Shown: positions 1-10,623, counted from the first letter of the stretch. The stretch: 64,000 nucleotides of DNA from Sphingobacterium spiritivorum (GCF_016724845.1 NZ_CP068082.1:4340001-4404000), one strand, 5' to 3'. Notes: generated by a model from the letters alone, not told the origin. A program made the numbers and translations.

Positions 1-17
1 TAACTCGTAACCTGACA
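1..17 (-). CDS. Possible first codons of a divergent gene (partial)
   Basis: Reading leftward, an ATG at 17 opens a frame (M-S-G-Y-E) that runs off the window start. Upstream of it, at 41-48 on the same strand, lies TACTTTCG, one base from the Bacteroidota -7 consensus TAnnTTTG, which would place transcription start about 18 bases before the ATG. Only five codons are visible, so no family can be named. It could equally be noncoding. Confidence 0.25.
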
Positions 18-263
18 TAAGCAATTAAATTATTTGTTTGCGAAAGTAAGGAATTGCGCTGATTTTACGAATATTTATTGCAATTACTTCCTTTTTGTAT
101 GATTATTATTACTGATATTCTCCTGTTATATTGCCCTGCGCAAAGCCTGCCAACACAATCATTAACTTCTAATATCCTTAAATATTGTTTAAACTACAAA
201 TCTTTTATTATATAGGACTAAAATCGTAATTTCGCATTTCTTAAATATTTCCTTATTCATCAA

Positions 264-3047
264 ATGGAGTACAATCATAAAGCATTAGAGAAGAAGTGGC
301 AAAGATTTTGGGCTGATCATCATACCTTCAGATCGGCAGATTCACATGACAAACCCAAATATTATGTATTGGATATGTTTCCTTACCCTTCAGGAGCGGG
401 TCTGCATGTAGGGCATCCGCTTGGATATATAGCCTCTGACATCTTTTCAAGATACAAGCGTTCAAAAGGTTTTAATGTTCTGCATCCTATGGGATATGAT
501 TCCTTCGGGCTTCCGGCAGAACAGTATGCGATTCAGACAGGACAACATCCGGCAATCACGACAGAGGCAAATATCAACCGCTACCGTGAACAAATGGACA
601 ACATCGGATTCTCCTATGACTGGAGCCGTGAGATTCGTACCTCAGAACCGGATTATTACAAATGGACACAGTGGATCTTTATGCAATTGTTTAACTCCTG
701 GTATAACAATGAATTGGATAAAGCGGTGTCTATAGATACTTTAGTTCAGCATTTTGTAAATGTTGGATCCACAGGTATCAATGCGGTATGTGATGAAGAT
801 ATTCTTGAATTTACAGCGGATGAATGGAAGGGATTTGATGAAGAGAAACAACAGCGTGAACTATTAAAATACCGCATCGCTTATCTGCGCGAAAGCACGG
901 TTAACTGGTGTGCTGCCTTAGGAACGGTATTGGCCAATGATGAGGTGATCAATGGCGTTTCCGAGCGCGGAGGCTATCCGGTAGAACAGAAGAAAATGAT
1001 GCAATGGTCTATGCGTATCACGGCATATGCTGACCGTCTGCTTCGCGGCCTGGATACCATAGACTGGCCTGAGCCTTTGGTGGAAATGCAACGCAACTGG
1101 ATCGGTAAATCGGTGGGTGCTTCTGTCAGATTTCCGTTGCCACAGTTAGAGAATTATATTGAAGTCTTTACAACACGGGTAGACACTATTTTTGGTGTTT
1201 CTTTCGTTGTGTTGGCTCCTGAACATGAATTAGTAGCTGCTTTAACAACTCCTGATCAGGAATCGGAAGTAAAAGCATATATAGATAAGACAAATAAAAA
1301 ATCTGAACTGGACCGTATGGCGGATACAAAGACCGTATCCGGCGCATTTACAGGTTCTTATGCCAAACATCCGATTACAGGACAAGATGTGCAAATCTGG
1401 ATTGCTGATTACGTATTGGCCAGCTATGGTACCGGAGCTGTAATGGCTGTGCCATCAGGAGATCAGCGGGATTATGTATTTGCGAAGCACTTTAATCTTC
1501 CGGTTATTCCGATTTCAGATACACAGCAGATCGAAGAAGAAGCTGATCCGAATAAAAACGGACGCTATATCAATTCAGACTTTATTAACGGCATGAATTA
1601 TCAGGAAGCTGTACCGGCTTTGATTTCCAAACTGGAAGAACTTAAACTTGGTAAAGCCAAGATTAATTTCCGCATGCGGGATGCTATATTTGGCCGTCAG
1701 CGCTATTGGGGTGAACCGGTACCGGTATATTTCAAAAACGGACTTCCTTATCTGATTAAAGAAGAAGAACTGCCCTTACTACTTCCTGAAGTAGATAAAT
1801 ATCTTCCAACTGAAACCGGCGAACCTCCTTTGGGAAGAGCCGAAGACTGGAAATATGAAGATCAATATGAGTATGAATTAAGTACAATGCCGGGTTGGGC
1901 AGGTTCCAGCTGGTACTGGTTCCGCTATATGGATCCGCAAAATGAAGAAGCCTTTGCCTCTGAAGAAGCTGTAGCGTACTGGAAAGCTGTAGATCTGTAT
2001 ATCGGAGGTTCAGAGCATGCGACAGGTCACTTGCTCTATTCCCGCTTCTGGAATAAATTCTTAAAGGATATAGGCTATCACAATGAAGAAGAGCCTTTCA
2101 AGAAGCTGATCAATCAGGGAATGATTCAGGGAAGATCCAATTTTGTATACCGTATTCTGGATGAAGAGGGAAGAGGTACTAACCAGTTTGTTTCATACGG
2201 CCTCAAAGAGCAGTATAAAACGATCGCCCTTCATGTGGATGTAAATATTGTGGTAAATGATACGCTGAATCTTGAAAAATTCAGACAATTCAGACCTGAC
2301 TTTGCTGATGCAGAATTTATCCTTGAAAACGGAAAATATCTTTGCGGTGCAGAAGTAGAGAAAATGTCTAAATCCAAGTTTAACGTAGTGAACCCGGATG
2401 ACATTATTGATACTTATGGTGCAGATACCCTTCGCTTGTATGAAATGTTCCTCGGACCGCTTGAACAAGCCAAACCATGGAATACAAATGGTATCGAAGG
2501 TGTATATAAATTCCTGAAAAAAGTATGGCGTCTGTTTCACAATGCAGAAGGAAGCTTCTATGTGTCGGATGAAACTCCTGTAAAAGCAGAATATAAAGCA
2601 TTACACAAGATCATCCGCAAAGTAGAGGACGATATCGAACGTTTTTCATTTAATACATCGGTATCGGCATTTATGATCTGTGTGAATGAGCTTACGGAAT
2701 TAAAATGTAATAAGCGTGCTATTCTGGAACAGTTAATTATCGTTTTACAACCATATGCACCACATATAGCAGAAGAACTGTGGTCGCTGTCAGGTCATGA
2801 AGCCGGCAGCATATCGTATGCTCCTTACCCCGTATTCAATCCGGAGTATCTTATAGAATCCGAATTTGCATATCCGGTATCGGTAAACGGGAAAATGAAA
2901 CTTAATCTTCCTCTGGCACTGGATCTGGAGGCGAAAACTGTAGAAGAGATTGTGTTGGCTAATGCTGATGTACAGAAATATCTGGACGGTAAGCCTGTAA
3001 AGAAGGTCATCTTTGTAAAAGGAAAGATCATTAATATTGTCGTTTAA
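264..3047 (+). CDS. leuS: Leucyl-tRNA synthetase
   Basis: Cytoplasmic class I aminoacyl-tRNA synthetase that charges tRNA-Leu with leucine. The HIGH-type ATP site is HVGH at residues 48-51, and KMSKS is at 700-704. The CP1 editing domain carries GTGAVMAVPSGDQRD around 388-403, where Asp400 corresponds to the conserved editing aspartate. Many bacterial enzymes have AHD or GHD here in place of SGD. The C-terminal anticodon-binding domain contains LQPYAPHIAEELW. At 927 residues it is longer than the usual 860 or so. The extra length appears to be in the 155-210 region and in the leucine-specific insertion just before KMSKS. A weak -7-like box TAATTTCG lies at 227-234, and a strong terminator follows at 3110. 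It is monocistronic. Identity is certain from the motifs. Confidence 0.98.
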   Translation: MEYNHKALEKKWQRFWADHHTFRSADSHDKPKYYVLDMFPYPSGAGLHVGHPLGYIASDIFSRYKRSKGFNVLHPMGYDSFGLPAEQYAIQTGQHPAITTEANINRYREQMDNIGFSYDWSREIRTSEPDYYKWTQWIFMQLFNSWYNNELDKAVSIDTLVQHFVNVGSTGINAVCDEDILEFTADEWKGFDEEKQQRELLKYRIAYLRESTVNWCAALGTVLANDEVINGVSERGGYPVEQKKMMQWSMRITAYADRLLRGLDTIDWPEPLVEMQRNWIGKSVGASVRFPLPQLENYIEVFTTRVDTIFGVSFVVLAPEHELVAALTTPDQESEVKAYIDKTNKKSELDRMADTKTVSGAFTGSYAKHPITGQDVQIWIADYVLASYGTGAVMAVPSGDQRDYVFAKHFNLPVIPISDTQQIEEEADPNKNGRYINSDFINGMNYQEAVPALISKLEELKLGKAKINFRMRDAIFGRQRYWGEPVPVYFKNGLPYLIKEEELPLLLPEVDKYLPTETGEPPLGRAEDWKYEDQYEYELSTMPGWAGSSWYWFRYMDPQNEEAFASEEAVAYWKAVDLYIGGSEHATGHLLYSRFWNKFLKDIGYHNEEEPFKKLINQGMIQGRSNFVYRILDEEGRGTNQFVSYGLKEQYKTIALHVDVNIVVNDTLNLEKFRQFRPDFADAEFILENGKYLCGAEVEKMSKSKFNVVNPDDIIDTYGADTLRLYEMFLGPLEQAKPWNTNGIEGVYKFLKKVWRLFHNAEGSFYVSDETPVKAEYKALHKIIRKVEDDIERFSFNTSVSAFMICVNELTELKCNKRAILEQLIIVLQPYAPHIAEELWSLSGHEAGSISYAPYPVFNPEYLIESEFAYPVSVNGKMKLNLPLALDLEAKTVEEIVLANADVQKYLDGKPVKKVIFVKGKIINIVV

Positions 3048-3109
3048 TAAATCCCATCTGTTATGATGGTGTACAGGTTTGTATGCCACGTAATCAGGTC
3101 TATATTATC

Positions 3110-3142
3110 GTCCGCTACTCAAAAAGGTAGCGGACTTTTTTT
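3110..3142 (+). terminator. Rho-independent terminator of leuS
   Basis: A perfect 9-bp stem GTCCGCTAC (3110-3118) / GTAGCGGAC (3127-3135) with an 8-base loop is followed by seven T. It ends the leuS transcript about 60 bases after its stop. A second, weaker dyad GTGGAGTA/TACTCCAC lies at 3171-3199 without a clean T-run. Confidence 0.9.
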
Positions 3143-3297
3143 GCTTATACAGGTTAAGATCAGTTATCCTGTGGAGTAAATTTGAATTTGGTACTCCACT
3201 TTCGTTCTTTGGGCCTGAGAGATGATTATACTTTATTAAAGCTGAGAATTATATTTTTATAATAAGTTCTTACAATTATTTCATCTGAAAATAGCAT

Positions 3298-4215
3298 TTA
3301 ATTAAATACCTGCTCTTTTTTAAACAGTCTTTTGATAGCACTCACAGGTATTGTACTTTTGATTACCATTTGCAGATTTTTTTGTTCATGCTGATCATAA
3401 TAAATAGATTGTGTGGTGCTCACCAAGCCTATTAGATTACCATAGGAATCGAGTATTGGTCCGCCGCTTGATCCTTTTGCATAATCTGCTGTAATTTCCA
3501 TTCTATCTTTATCAGAGTCTAATGCATCCAGTTGTATATTTCTGGCAACTACTCCTTCACTATAGAAGTAATAGCGGCTATCCGGATGAGTAATAGCGTG
3601 TACCTTTGCTCCGGTTTTTGCAGATGTACCAATAGGGATTGGTGAAAATTTTTCTCCTCTGGTATCTATTTTAAATATGGCTATATCAGCTGCTTTAGAA
3701 TAAGATAAAATGTCAGATATCCTGTAAATATTTCCATCATTAGTTGCAACAAATGCCAAGCTATCATTTGATCTGGATTCTTTAGTTTCTTCAATAATAC
3801 CTTGTAGTACGTGATAATTGGTGATACAGTATCCATTTTCATTTAATACAACACCTGTTGAGGTAGAACTGTGCATTTTGCTGCAATTTCCGCAGTTGTA
3901 ATAATTAGAAACTATTAAAGTGCCTTTTGAACGTTTGTCATAAATCTCTTCTGCTGTTAATTTTTTTGTTTCGGCTTTAGGTAGTGAAAATTGTACCTGA
4001 TCAGTCTCCTTTAAATTTGCTATAGATTTTCTCAGGTTTTCAATTTTCCACTCGTTATTTTTTAAATTTAAATCCGCTTGTTTTTCAATTTTATCTGTTA
4101 AAGATGTGTCATCAACAAGAGATTTTTGGCTACTTTGAGCGAATACATTCTGTGGAAGGTTGGTGTAAATAACTGTTATCATTACCAAAAAATTTAATTT
4201 CATGTTTGTTTTCAT
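3298..4215 (-). CDS. Secreted trypsin-like serine protease (HtrA-like, no PDZ)
   Basis: Exported chymotrypsin-fold endopeptidase of 305 residues. An N-terminal signal peptide ends near VFAQ (about residue 27). A charged, probably helical linker spans about 30-95, and the protease core about 100-300. The catalytic triad is visible as His135 (ITNYHVL), Asp177 (AADIAIFKID) and Ser250 (KGSSGGP). No PDZ domain follows, so this is shorter than DegP/HtrA. A CGNC pair (Cys108/Cys111) and Cys130 sit around the start of the core, which is unusual for the family and may form a disulfide or a metal site (inference). The gene is alone. Its upstream neighbour is the long AT-rich gap, where its promoter must lie, and no clear TAnnTTTG element was found close to its start. 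Substrate unknown. Confidence 0.85.
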   Translation of the reverse strand: MKTNMKLNFLVMITVIYTNLPQNVFAQSSQKSLVDDTSLTDKIEKQADLNLKNNEWKIENLRKSIANLKETDQVQFSLPKAETKKLTAEEIYDKRSKGTLIVSNYYNCGNCSKMHSSTSTGVVLNENGYCITNYHVLQGIIEETKESRSNDSLAFVATNDGNIYRISDILSYSKAADIAIFKIDTRGEKFSPIPIGTSAKTGAKVHAITHPDSRYYFYSEGVVARNIQLDALDSDKDRMEITADYAKGSSGGPILDSYGNLIGLVSTTQSIYYDQHEQKNLQMVIKSTIPVSAIKRLFKKEQVFN

Positions 4216-5556
4216 TATGAAATATTTATTTGAAGTGTATATTATTATTTTTTTTGTTTTTTTTTAATTTTTCTGCTGTGGTGGGTTATTGTTGTATATA
4301 ATATATTTTTTAATTATGTTTTTGATATAGTTTTAGATTTTTATTTATCATTTAGTTTGTTAAATATATTCAATTTATTTCTTATTTGTAACTTTGTATT
4401 ATTTTTGTGTCGCTTGGTTTAAAATATTTTTATCGATTTAGTTCTCCAAAATACATGATTCCCGGATAATTTATGATTGTACTAGAGGTTGTGAGGCTTA
4501 AATCAGTTCTTGTGTATCAATGTTGATTAGAAGCATATAGTGAATGACTGTACTTAATTTCCTCTGATTTTTGAATCAGTATTGGTTATTTGGCATCTCT
4601 GTTAATTGTGTCGGGTGAAAACGAAATGTCTTTTGAAAAATACGAATTAGTATTTTTAATCATTAACAAGATCTTTATGTATTATGTTGAGATAAGTTGA
4701 TTTTTTGATTAAAAGTATGATATAGGATACTTGAATAGCTGAGTGCTAGCCATGATATTTGAAAAGAGGTATACCGGATTGTGATTATGTTATTCCCTTA
4801 ACATTGGTGTTTTGTGTTTACTAATGCTAAAGATAAATGTGGTCAATTGATAAAATAATATTGGTTGGAGATTATTTAATCTTCCCTAATCTTCCTGGCG
4901 TTTAAAATTAATTCTCTTTTGATACAGAAACCTAAAGTATTTGAATGATTATTTTATAATGAGCAGGCAAAAGGTATGTCTTTTTGCCCGAGTCAAATGT
5001 TACAATGTGTTACTGTTACACTATTGTTTTTTTAGGTGTTTTCCTTATTTTTTTCGTTTACTGATATTTTGATCATTCCCATTTTACGAATTTACAATGA
5101 CTGAATTCCGAGTATAAATTTAAGTGGTTAAACATCGTTTATCTCTGCTTTAACTATTTTTTATGACATTTTACAGTGATTGTTTCGAGATGGGTTTTAC
5201 AACTTTTATTCTCGGTTTATCTGTGTTTTTTTATTTTATATTAATAAATCGTTAATTTTAGAGATACATATTGTTGTTACAATTTATATGTTTTTAACTC
5301 ATTGATTGTCAGGCTTTTGTTACAAAGGCTAGTTGTACTTTGTACACTTTGCTTGGATATGTCAAATCAGTTTTTGTAAATTAGACTTAACCAAAATATA
5401 AACCTGTTATCTCTTTTTTAATTCATAGCAGGTCCAATTGTAAATTTAGTAAACTAAAATCTATTGCCTATGATTAGATAAAGTATAACTCATTGTACTC
5501 TAATTGAGTATGTCGCCTAACATAAACAATCAATATAAACAATCTTATCACTTATT
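4216..5556. other. Long AT-rich intergenic region between protease and susC
   Basis: About 1.34 kb with no credible reading frame on either strand and a visibly lower GC content than its neighbours. It must hold two divergent promoters. On the plus strand a TTTTG (5315-5319) precedes the imperfect -7 box TACTTTG (5336-5342) by 16 bases, which would give susC a leader of about 200 bases. A lone TAACTTTG at 4389-4396 has no -33 partner at the right distance. A small hairpin GGCAAAA/TTTTGCC is at 4966-4988. No recognisable gene remnant or repeat was seen. Confidence 0.6.
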
Positions 5557-8500
5557 ATGAAAAAACTTAAACAGTTTGATGGAAGAATTAAGCCGTCCTT
5601 CCATTTTTCACTCAAAAAATCCTTCTGGATGGCTAGTGCCACAGTGTTACTCGTTAATACGGCATTTGCCCGAATTTCTAATGCTGAAAACACCAATTAT
5701 GAGAAAATTTTACTGAGCGAAAATCCACAACAGGAATTCCTGATCAAGGGTAAAGTACAGGATGCTGCTACTAAATCACCGCTATCCGGGGTTACCTTGA
5801 AAATACTGGGTAAAGCAACCGCTACTTCCACAGATGAGAACGGTTCGTTTGAACTGAAAGTAAGTGCCAATGACATTATCGAATTCTCTTATATAGGATA
5901 TAAGAAGACCGAGTACAAAGTTACCGGGTCATCCAGTAATCTGCTTATTGACCTGACAGATGAGACGGGATCACTGGAAGAAGTCGTTGTAACAGGTTAT
6001 TCGACACAACGTAAAAAGGATCTGACCGGTTCTGTTGCTGTCGTAGATGTCAATCAATTAAAAACACAGCCTGCAGCCAGTGCTGTAGAAGCCCTTCAGG
6101 GACGCGCTACAGGGGTACAAATCGTGACTGACGGTGCTCCGGGATCTACCCCGCAGATCAAAATCCGGGGATTCAGTACGATTAATAACAATGAACCACT
6201 GTATGTTATTGACGGTGTACCTTTTGAAGGTAAATTGAGCTGGTTAAATCAGAATGACATCGAGTCTATGCAGGTATTGAAAGATGCTTCTGCGGCTTCT
6301 ATATATGGTGCCCGTGCGAATAACGGGGTTATCATTATCACAACAAAAAGTGGAAAATCAGGAAAAGCACAAATCAATCTTGATGCTTATTATGGTGTAC
6401 AGGTGCCAAACAGCTCACGTTTTCCTAAGATGATTACTCCTCAGCAGGAACTGGATATTGAAAATCGCCTGACCGGAAATAATAATACTTTACCTGATTA
6501 TTTAGTGGCCGGCTCTAAAACCGGACATGATATTACGCTGGCGGATATTGATATGGCCAAATACAATTATCGCGCAAAATCCAGAGCTGACTTTTACCAG
6601 ATTACCAAAGCCAATAAAGAAGGTACAAACTGGTTTAAGGAACTTTCTCAAAATGCACCTACCCAGTCTTATCAGTTGAGTGCTGCTGGCGGTACGGATG
6701 ACGCTAAATATGCAATGTCTGCCGGCTATCTGGGACAAAAGGGTACTATTATCCATACCGGATTTGATAAGTTCAATGTGCGCGCAAATACCAGTTTCTC
6801 TGCATTGAATAAAAAACTTCGTTTTGGAGAGAATTTACAATACAGTTTTACGGAAGGATACGGAATCGGGGTGAATACCAATACAGCCGGTGATTACATC
6901 GGTGAAGGAAGTGCGTTGGGTTTTGCATACCGTATACATAATATTATTCCGGTATATGATGAAGGCGGTAATTTTGCCGGATCATTAGGCGGAAAATATG
7001 GTAATGGTGAAAATCCGGTAGCTATCGCCTACCGTGCCAAGGATAATAAGAATAAAAATAACTTCTTCTTTGGAAATGCCTTTACGGAGTATGATATCAT
7101 TGATGGTCTTACCTTGCGTACCAACTTCGGTTTGAAATATGAAAATTATAATGGTGTATCTTACAGATATCCTAATCCGGAGTTTACAGAAGGTAACTTC
7201 AGTAATTCTATAAGTGAATATTTTGGATTTACAACAGAATGGACCTGGACAAATACATTAAATTATAGAAAAACCTTTGGTGATCATAATCTGAATATAC
7301 TTGCCGGTACGGAAGCTATTCAAAACAGATACAGACAACTCGATGGAAGTGGTCGCGATCTGTTCACCATGAGCAGTCTGGATTATCTGTACTTAGGTGC
7401 TGCCTCCGGACAGTCCAGTACAAGTGAAGGAACGGTAGGATCTATGTTCTCCCTCTTTGGAAAAGTAGATTACTCATTTAAAGACCGTTATATCCTGAGT
7501 GCAACTATCCGTCGTGACGGATCATCAAATTTCGGTTCTGCGAATAAGTATGGGGTATTCCCGGGAGTAAGTGGTGCGTGGCGTGTGTCTGAAGAGGAAT
7601 TCCTGAAAGGCACCAGCTGGTTATCCGATCTGAAATTAAGAGCAGGTTATGGAGTCACCGGTAATCAACGCATTCCGTCTGATCAGTATTTCAGAAGATT
7701 TGAATCGGCCGTCAACTCCTCATCATATCCTATTAACGGTACTGTGCTCACCGGAATGTGGTTAAGCGATTATGATAATCCAAATGTAAAATGGGAGCAG
7801 GTATCTGCGTTAAACTTAGGTATCGACTTCTCTATTCTCAATGGAGACTTGGATGGTTCATTTGATTGGTACAATAAGAAAACAACAGATATGCTTTATC
7901 GTTTGCCGTTACCTGCCATTGCAGTAGGACGCGCTAGTTCTCCTTACGTCAATGTGGGTGAAATGCAGAATAAAGGTATAGAGTTCTCCTTAAACTATCA
8001 CTATGGTAAACGTCAGCAGAGACCATTTACATTAGATCTGTCCGCAAATATTTCACGTAATATCAATAAAGTGGTGTCATTGGCTCCATCTATTTCACAG
8101 GACATCTACGGCAGTTTCAGAAGTATGGAAACGTCTCTGCTGAAAGCAGGAGAGCCATTGGGTTCATTCTTTGGATACAAAGTGATCGGCATCTATCAAA
8201 GTGCCAGCGATGTGGCAAGTTCGCCTTCCTATGAACTGGCCAGAGCCGGTGGTCTGAAATATGAGGACATCAACGGAGATGGCAAGATAGATGCCAGCGA
8301 CCGTACCGTTATCGGCAGCCCGCATCCTGATTTTGTATACTCTTTTAATATCAGCGGAGCATACAAGAATTTTGATTTCATGATGTACTTCTATGGTTCA
8401 CAAGGAAATCAAAACTATGAAGCAACCCGTTACTTCACCGATTTTGGGGTATTCAAAGGACAGAAAAGTGTACGTGTACTGGACGAATGGAGTCCTACCA

Positions 8501-8835
8501 ATACGTCCAGTATGATTCCTTCACAGGGCGGAAGTGATGTTTCTTCACTGGAATATGCATCATCGAGCTATTATATTCAGGATGCGAGTTTCTTAAAATT
8601 GAAAAATCTGCAAATCGGATATAGTCTTCCAACAGAAAAAATATTTAAATCAACTAGTGGTGTACGCAAACTGAGAGTCTATTTCGGAGTAACCAACCTG
8701 TTTACTATTACCAAATACGAAGGTTTGGATCCGGAAGTTTCGGCAACACCTTCAGATTATCCTGCATTTGGTGTGGATTTCGGGGTTTATCCGCAATCCC
8801 GTCAGTATATGTTAGGACTGAGTTTAGGTTTTTAA
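5557..8835 (+). CDS. SusC/RagA-family TonB-dependent outer-membrane transporter
   Basis: Outer-membrane beta-barrel that imports an oligomeric nutrient (usually a glycan or peptide) with energy from TonB/ExbBD, in complex with a SusD lipoprotein. The 1092 residues begin with a long signal sequence, followed by a carboxypeptidase-D-like regulatory domain (about 61-138). Next comes the SusC-specific segment EEVVVTGYSTQ (about 141) and the plug with the signatures PLYVIDGVP and LKDASAASIYGARANNGV. The barrel ends in a typical C-terminal strand, GLSLGF. The SusD partner follows 33 bases downstream, and the two are surely co-transcribed. No glycan hydrolase, hybrid two-component regulator or FecI/FecR pair lies next to them, so neither substrate nor regulation can be read from context. 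Confidence 0.95.
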   Translation: MKKLKQFDGRIKPSFHFSLKKSFWMASATVLLVNTAFARISNAENTNYEKILLSENPQQEFLIKGKVQDAATKSPLSGVTLKILGKATATSTDENGSFELKVSANDIIEFSYIGYKKTEYKVTGSSSNLLIDLTDETGSLEEVVVTGYSTQRKKDLTGSVAVVDVNQLKTQPAASAVEALQGRATGVQIVTDGAPGSTPQIKIRGFSTINNNEPLYVIDGVPFEGKLSWLNQNDIESMQVLKDASAASIYGARANNGVIIITTKSGKSGKAQINLDAYYGVQVPNSSRFPKMITPQQELDIENRLTGNNNTLPDYLVAGSKTGHDITLADIDMAKYNYRAKSRADFYQITKANKEGTNWFKELSQNAPTQSYQLSAAGGTDDAKYAMSAGYLGQKGTIIHTGFDKFNVRANTSFSALNKKLRFGENLQYSFTEGYGIGVNTNTAGDYIGEGSALGFAYRIHNIIPVYDEGGNFAGSLGGKYGNGENPVAIAYRAKDNKNKNNFFFGNAFTEYDIIDGLTLRTNFGLKYENYNGVSYRYPNPEFTEGNFSNSISEYFGFTTEWTWTNTLNYRKTFGDHNLNILAGTEAIQNRYRQLDGSGRDLFTMSSLDYLYLGAASGQSSTSEGTVGSMFSLFGKVDYSFKDRYILSATIRRDGSSNFGSANKYGVFPGVSGAWRVSEEEFLKGTSWLSDLKLRAGYGVTGNQRIPSDQYFRRFESAVNSSSYPINGTVLTGMWLSDYDNPNVKWEQVSALNLGIDFSILNGDLDGSFDWYNKKTTDMLYRLPLPAIAVGRASSPYVNVGEMQNKGIEFSLNYHYGKRQQRPFTLDLSANISRNINKVVSLAPSISQDIYGSFRSMETSLLKAGEPLGSFFGYKVIGIYQSASDVASSPSYELARAGGLKYEDINGDGKIDASDRTVIGSPHPDFVYSFNISGAYKNFDFMMYFYGSQGNQNYEATRYFTDFGVFKGQKSVRVLDEWSPTNTSSMIPSQGGSDVSSLEYASSSYYIQDASFLKLKNLQIGYSLPTEKIFKSTSGVRKLRVYFGVTNLFTITKYEGLDPEVSATPSDYPAFGVDFGVYPQSRQYMLGLSLGF

Positions 8836-8868
8836 GATGGAATAGTTGAATAATTAAAATTGAAGAAG

Positions 8869-10572
8869 ATGAAAAAGAGAAATATAATAACTACAATATT
8901 GGGCGCATCCATTCTGCTGATGTCGTCTTGCAGTAAGGATTTTTTGGAAAAAGCTCCACAAGGTAAGTTAACGGATGAAGAAGTTGCAAATAAAGATGGG
9001 GTGGAGCAGGTGTTGCTGGGAGCATACGGTATTCTGAATGGAAATGTGAATGGTACCTGGGGTAATTACTCATCTGCACCGAGTCAGTGGCTGTTTGGAG
9101 AAGTAACCTCAGACAATGCACATAAAGGTTCTACATCTACGGATCAGCCAAATATGAATCTGATCGAATCTTATATTGCCAACAGCGCAAATGACAACCT
9201 CAGTCAGATGTGGCAGGTGTATTATGAAGGTGTACTCCGGGCTAATAATACGCTGAAATTATTAAAACTGGATCAGGATGGGGAAAAAACAATTGGTGCA
9301 GACCGCGCAAAAACTATCGAAGCTGAGGCCCGCATGTTGCGTGCACACTATTATTTCTTTCTGTGGAGAGTATTCAAGAATATTCCCTATGTAAGTGAGG
9401 CAACGACGACAGATGAGGCAAAGACTGTTCCCAATAATACAGATGTGCTTCCCAAAATAATAGATGATCTTAAATTTGCGGTGGATAATCTTCCGCTGAC
9501 CAAGATCAACGGAGAGACCGGACGTATGGATCAGAATATTGCTAAAGCCTATTTAGGTAAGGTATATCTGTATCAGAAAAAGTATGGCGAAGCCTTAGTT
9601 CTGTTTAAAGATGTGATCGGAAGCAAAGATATCACTGTCATGCCGTTTCAAAATAACTTCGATGTGACTACAGAAGACGGACCGGAAACATTACTGGTAT
9701 CCAAACATGCCATTAATCCGGATGGAAGCGGAGATAATGCTAATGTGGGAGATATGCTAAGCGGTCTGAACGGAAATAATCCGGTAGGATGCTGTGGTTT
9801 TTATCAGCCAACGATTGATCTGGTAAATGCTTATAAAGTCGGTACAGATGGCTTGCCATTACTGGATAATTCGTATCGTACACTTCCTTATGTATCTGAT
9901 CTTAATAATGAAGCAGGTTATACACTGAATGTAGCCTTGAGGTTTGATCCGCGTCTGGATTATACCGTAGGGCGCCGGGGTGTTCAATATCTGGATTATG
10001 GTGTGATGCCGGGTGCTGCATGGGTGCGTGATCAGCCATATGCCGGACCTTTTGTAGGAATTAAAACAATGATTCCACAGAGTCAGTTCGGAAAATTTGC
10101 TGCAGCAGATCGCTATCTGACAGCACTGGACGTCAATATTATTCGTTTGGCAGATGTTATTCTGATGGCTGCAGAATGTCAGGTAGAATTGAATGATCTG
10201 GATGCCGCAGTAAAACTCGTAAACGCTATCCGTATCAGAGCGTCTAAGTTGCCTCCAAAATTAACGGGAGACGGAGTTCCGGCAGCAGTATATGATGTCA
10301 AACCGTATCCGTCTTTTCCTGATCAGGAATATGCACGTAAAGCTGTTCGTTTCGAAAGACGACTAGAGCTCGCAATGGAGGGACACAGATTCTATGATCT
10401 GGTCAGATGGGGACAGGCGAAACAGGTTATAGAGAGTTATTCCGCATTTGAAGGTGGATTCCTGTCTGCATTTAAAGGGTTGATTTTCAATAGCAGAAAT
10501 GAGTACTTCCCTATTCCTCAGGATGAAATCGATAAGAGTAACGGTACATTGAAACAAAATGAAGGATATTAA
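8869..10572 (+). CDS. SusD/RagB-family nutrient-binding lipoprotein
   Basis: Surface lipoprotein that caps the SusC barrel and captures substrate. The start is taken as the ATG at 8869 rather than the in-frame TTG at 8860, because it gives a compact lipoprotein signal ending in the lipobox LLMSSC. The 567-residue protein shows the RagB/SusD pattern: LRAHYYFFLWRVF, tetratricopeptide-like helices (AKAYLGKVYLYQKKYGEAL), RLADVILMAAECQVELND, and the C-terminal hallmark RFERRLELAMEGHRFYDLVRW followed by YFPIPQDEID. It is directly downstream of its SusC and is followed by a terminator. Substrate unknown. Confidence 0.95.
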   Translation: MKKRNIITTILGASILLMSSCSKDFLEKAPQGKLTDEEVANKDGVEQVLLGAYGILNGNVNGTWGNYSSAPSQWLFGEVTSDNAHKGSTSTDQPNMNLIESYIANSANDNLSQMWQVYYEGVLRANNTLKLLKLDQDGEKTIGADRAKTIEAEARMLRAHYYFFLWRVFKNIPYVSEATTTDEAKTVPNNTDVLPKIIDDLKFAVDNLPLTKINGETGRMDQNIAKAYLGKVYLYQKKYGEALVLFKDVIGSKDITVMPFQNNFDVTTEDGPETLLVSKHAINPDGSGDNANVGDMLSGLNGNNPVGCCGFYQPTIDLVNAYKVGTDGLPLLDNSYRTLPYVSDLNNEAGYTLNVALRFDPRLDYTVGRRGVQYLDYGVMPGAAWVRDQPYAGPFVGIKTMIPQSQFGKFAAADRYLTALDVNIIRLADVILMAAECQVELNDLDAAVKLVNAIRIRASKLPPKLTGDGVPAAVYDVKPYPSFPDQEYARKAVRFERRLELAMEGHRFYDLVRWGQAKQVIESYSAFEGGFLSAFKGLIFNSRNEYFPIPQDEIDKSNGTLKQNEGY

Positions 10573-10593
10573 TCCTTAAAAAAAACTATTGGC

Positions 10594-10623
10594 AGATGAG
10601 CTGCAGTTTTACGCAGCTCATCT
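10594..10623 (+). terminator. Hairpin terminator after susCD
   Basis: A perfect 11-bp stem AGATGAGCTGC (10594-10604) / GCAGCTCATCT (10613-10623) lies 21 bases after the SusD stop. The following tract (TCTTCAAATTTT) is only moderately T-rich. It ends the two-gene operon and shows that the long N-terminal extension of the next reading frame is not its true start. Confidence 0.75.

Noticed and set aside
4389..4396. Exact -7 box TAACTTTG in the long intergenic gap
   Set aside because: No -33 element at a usable distance and no gene within 1.1 kb downstream; expected by chance in AT-rich DNA.
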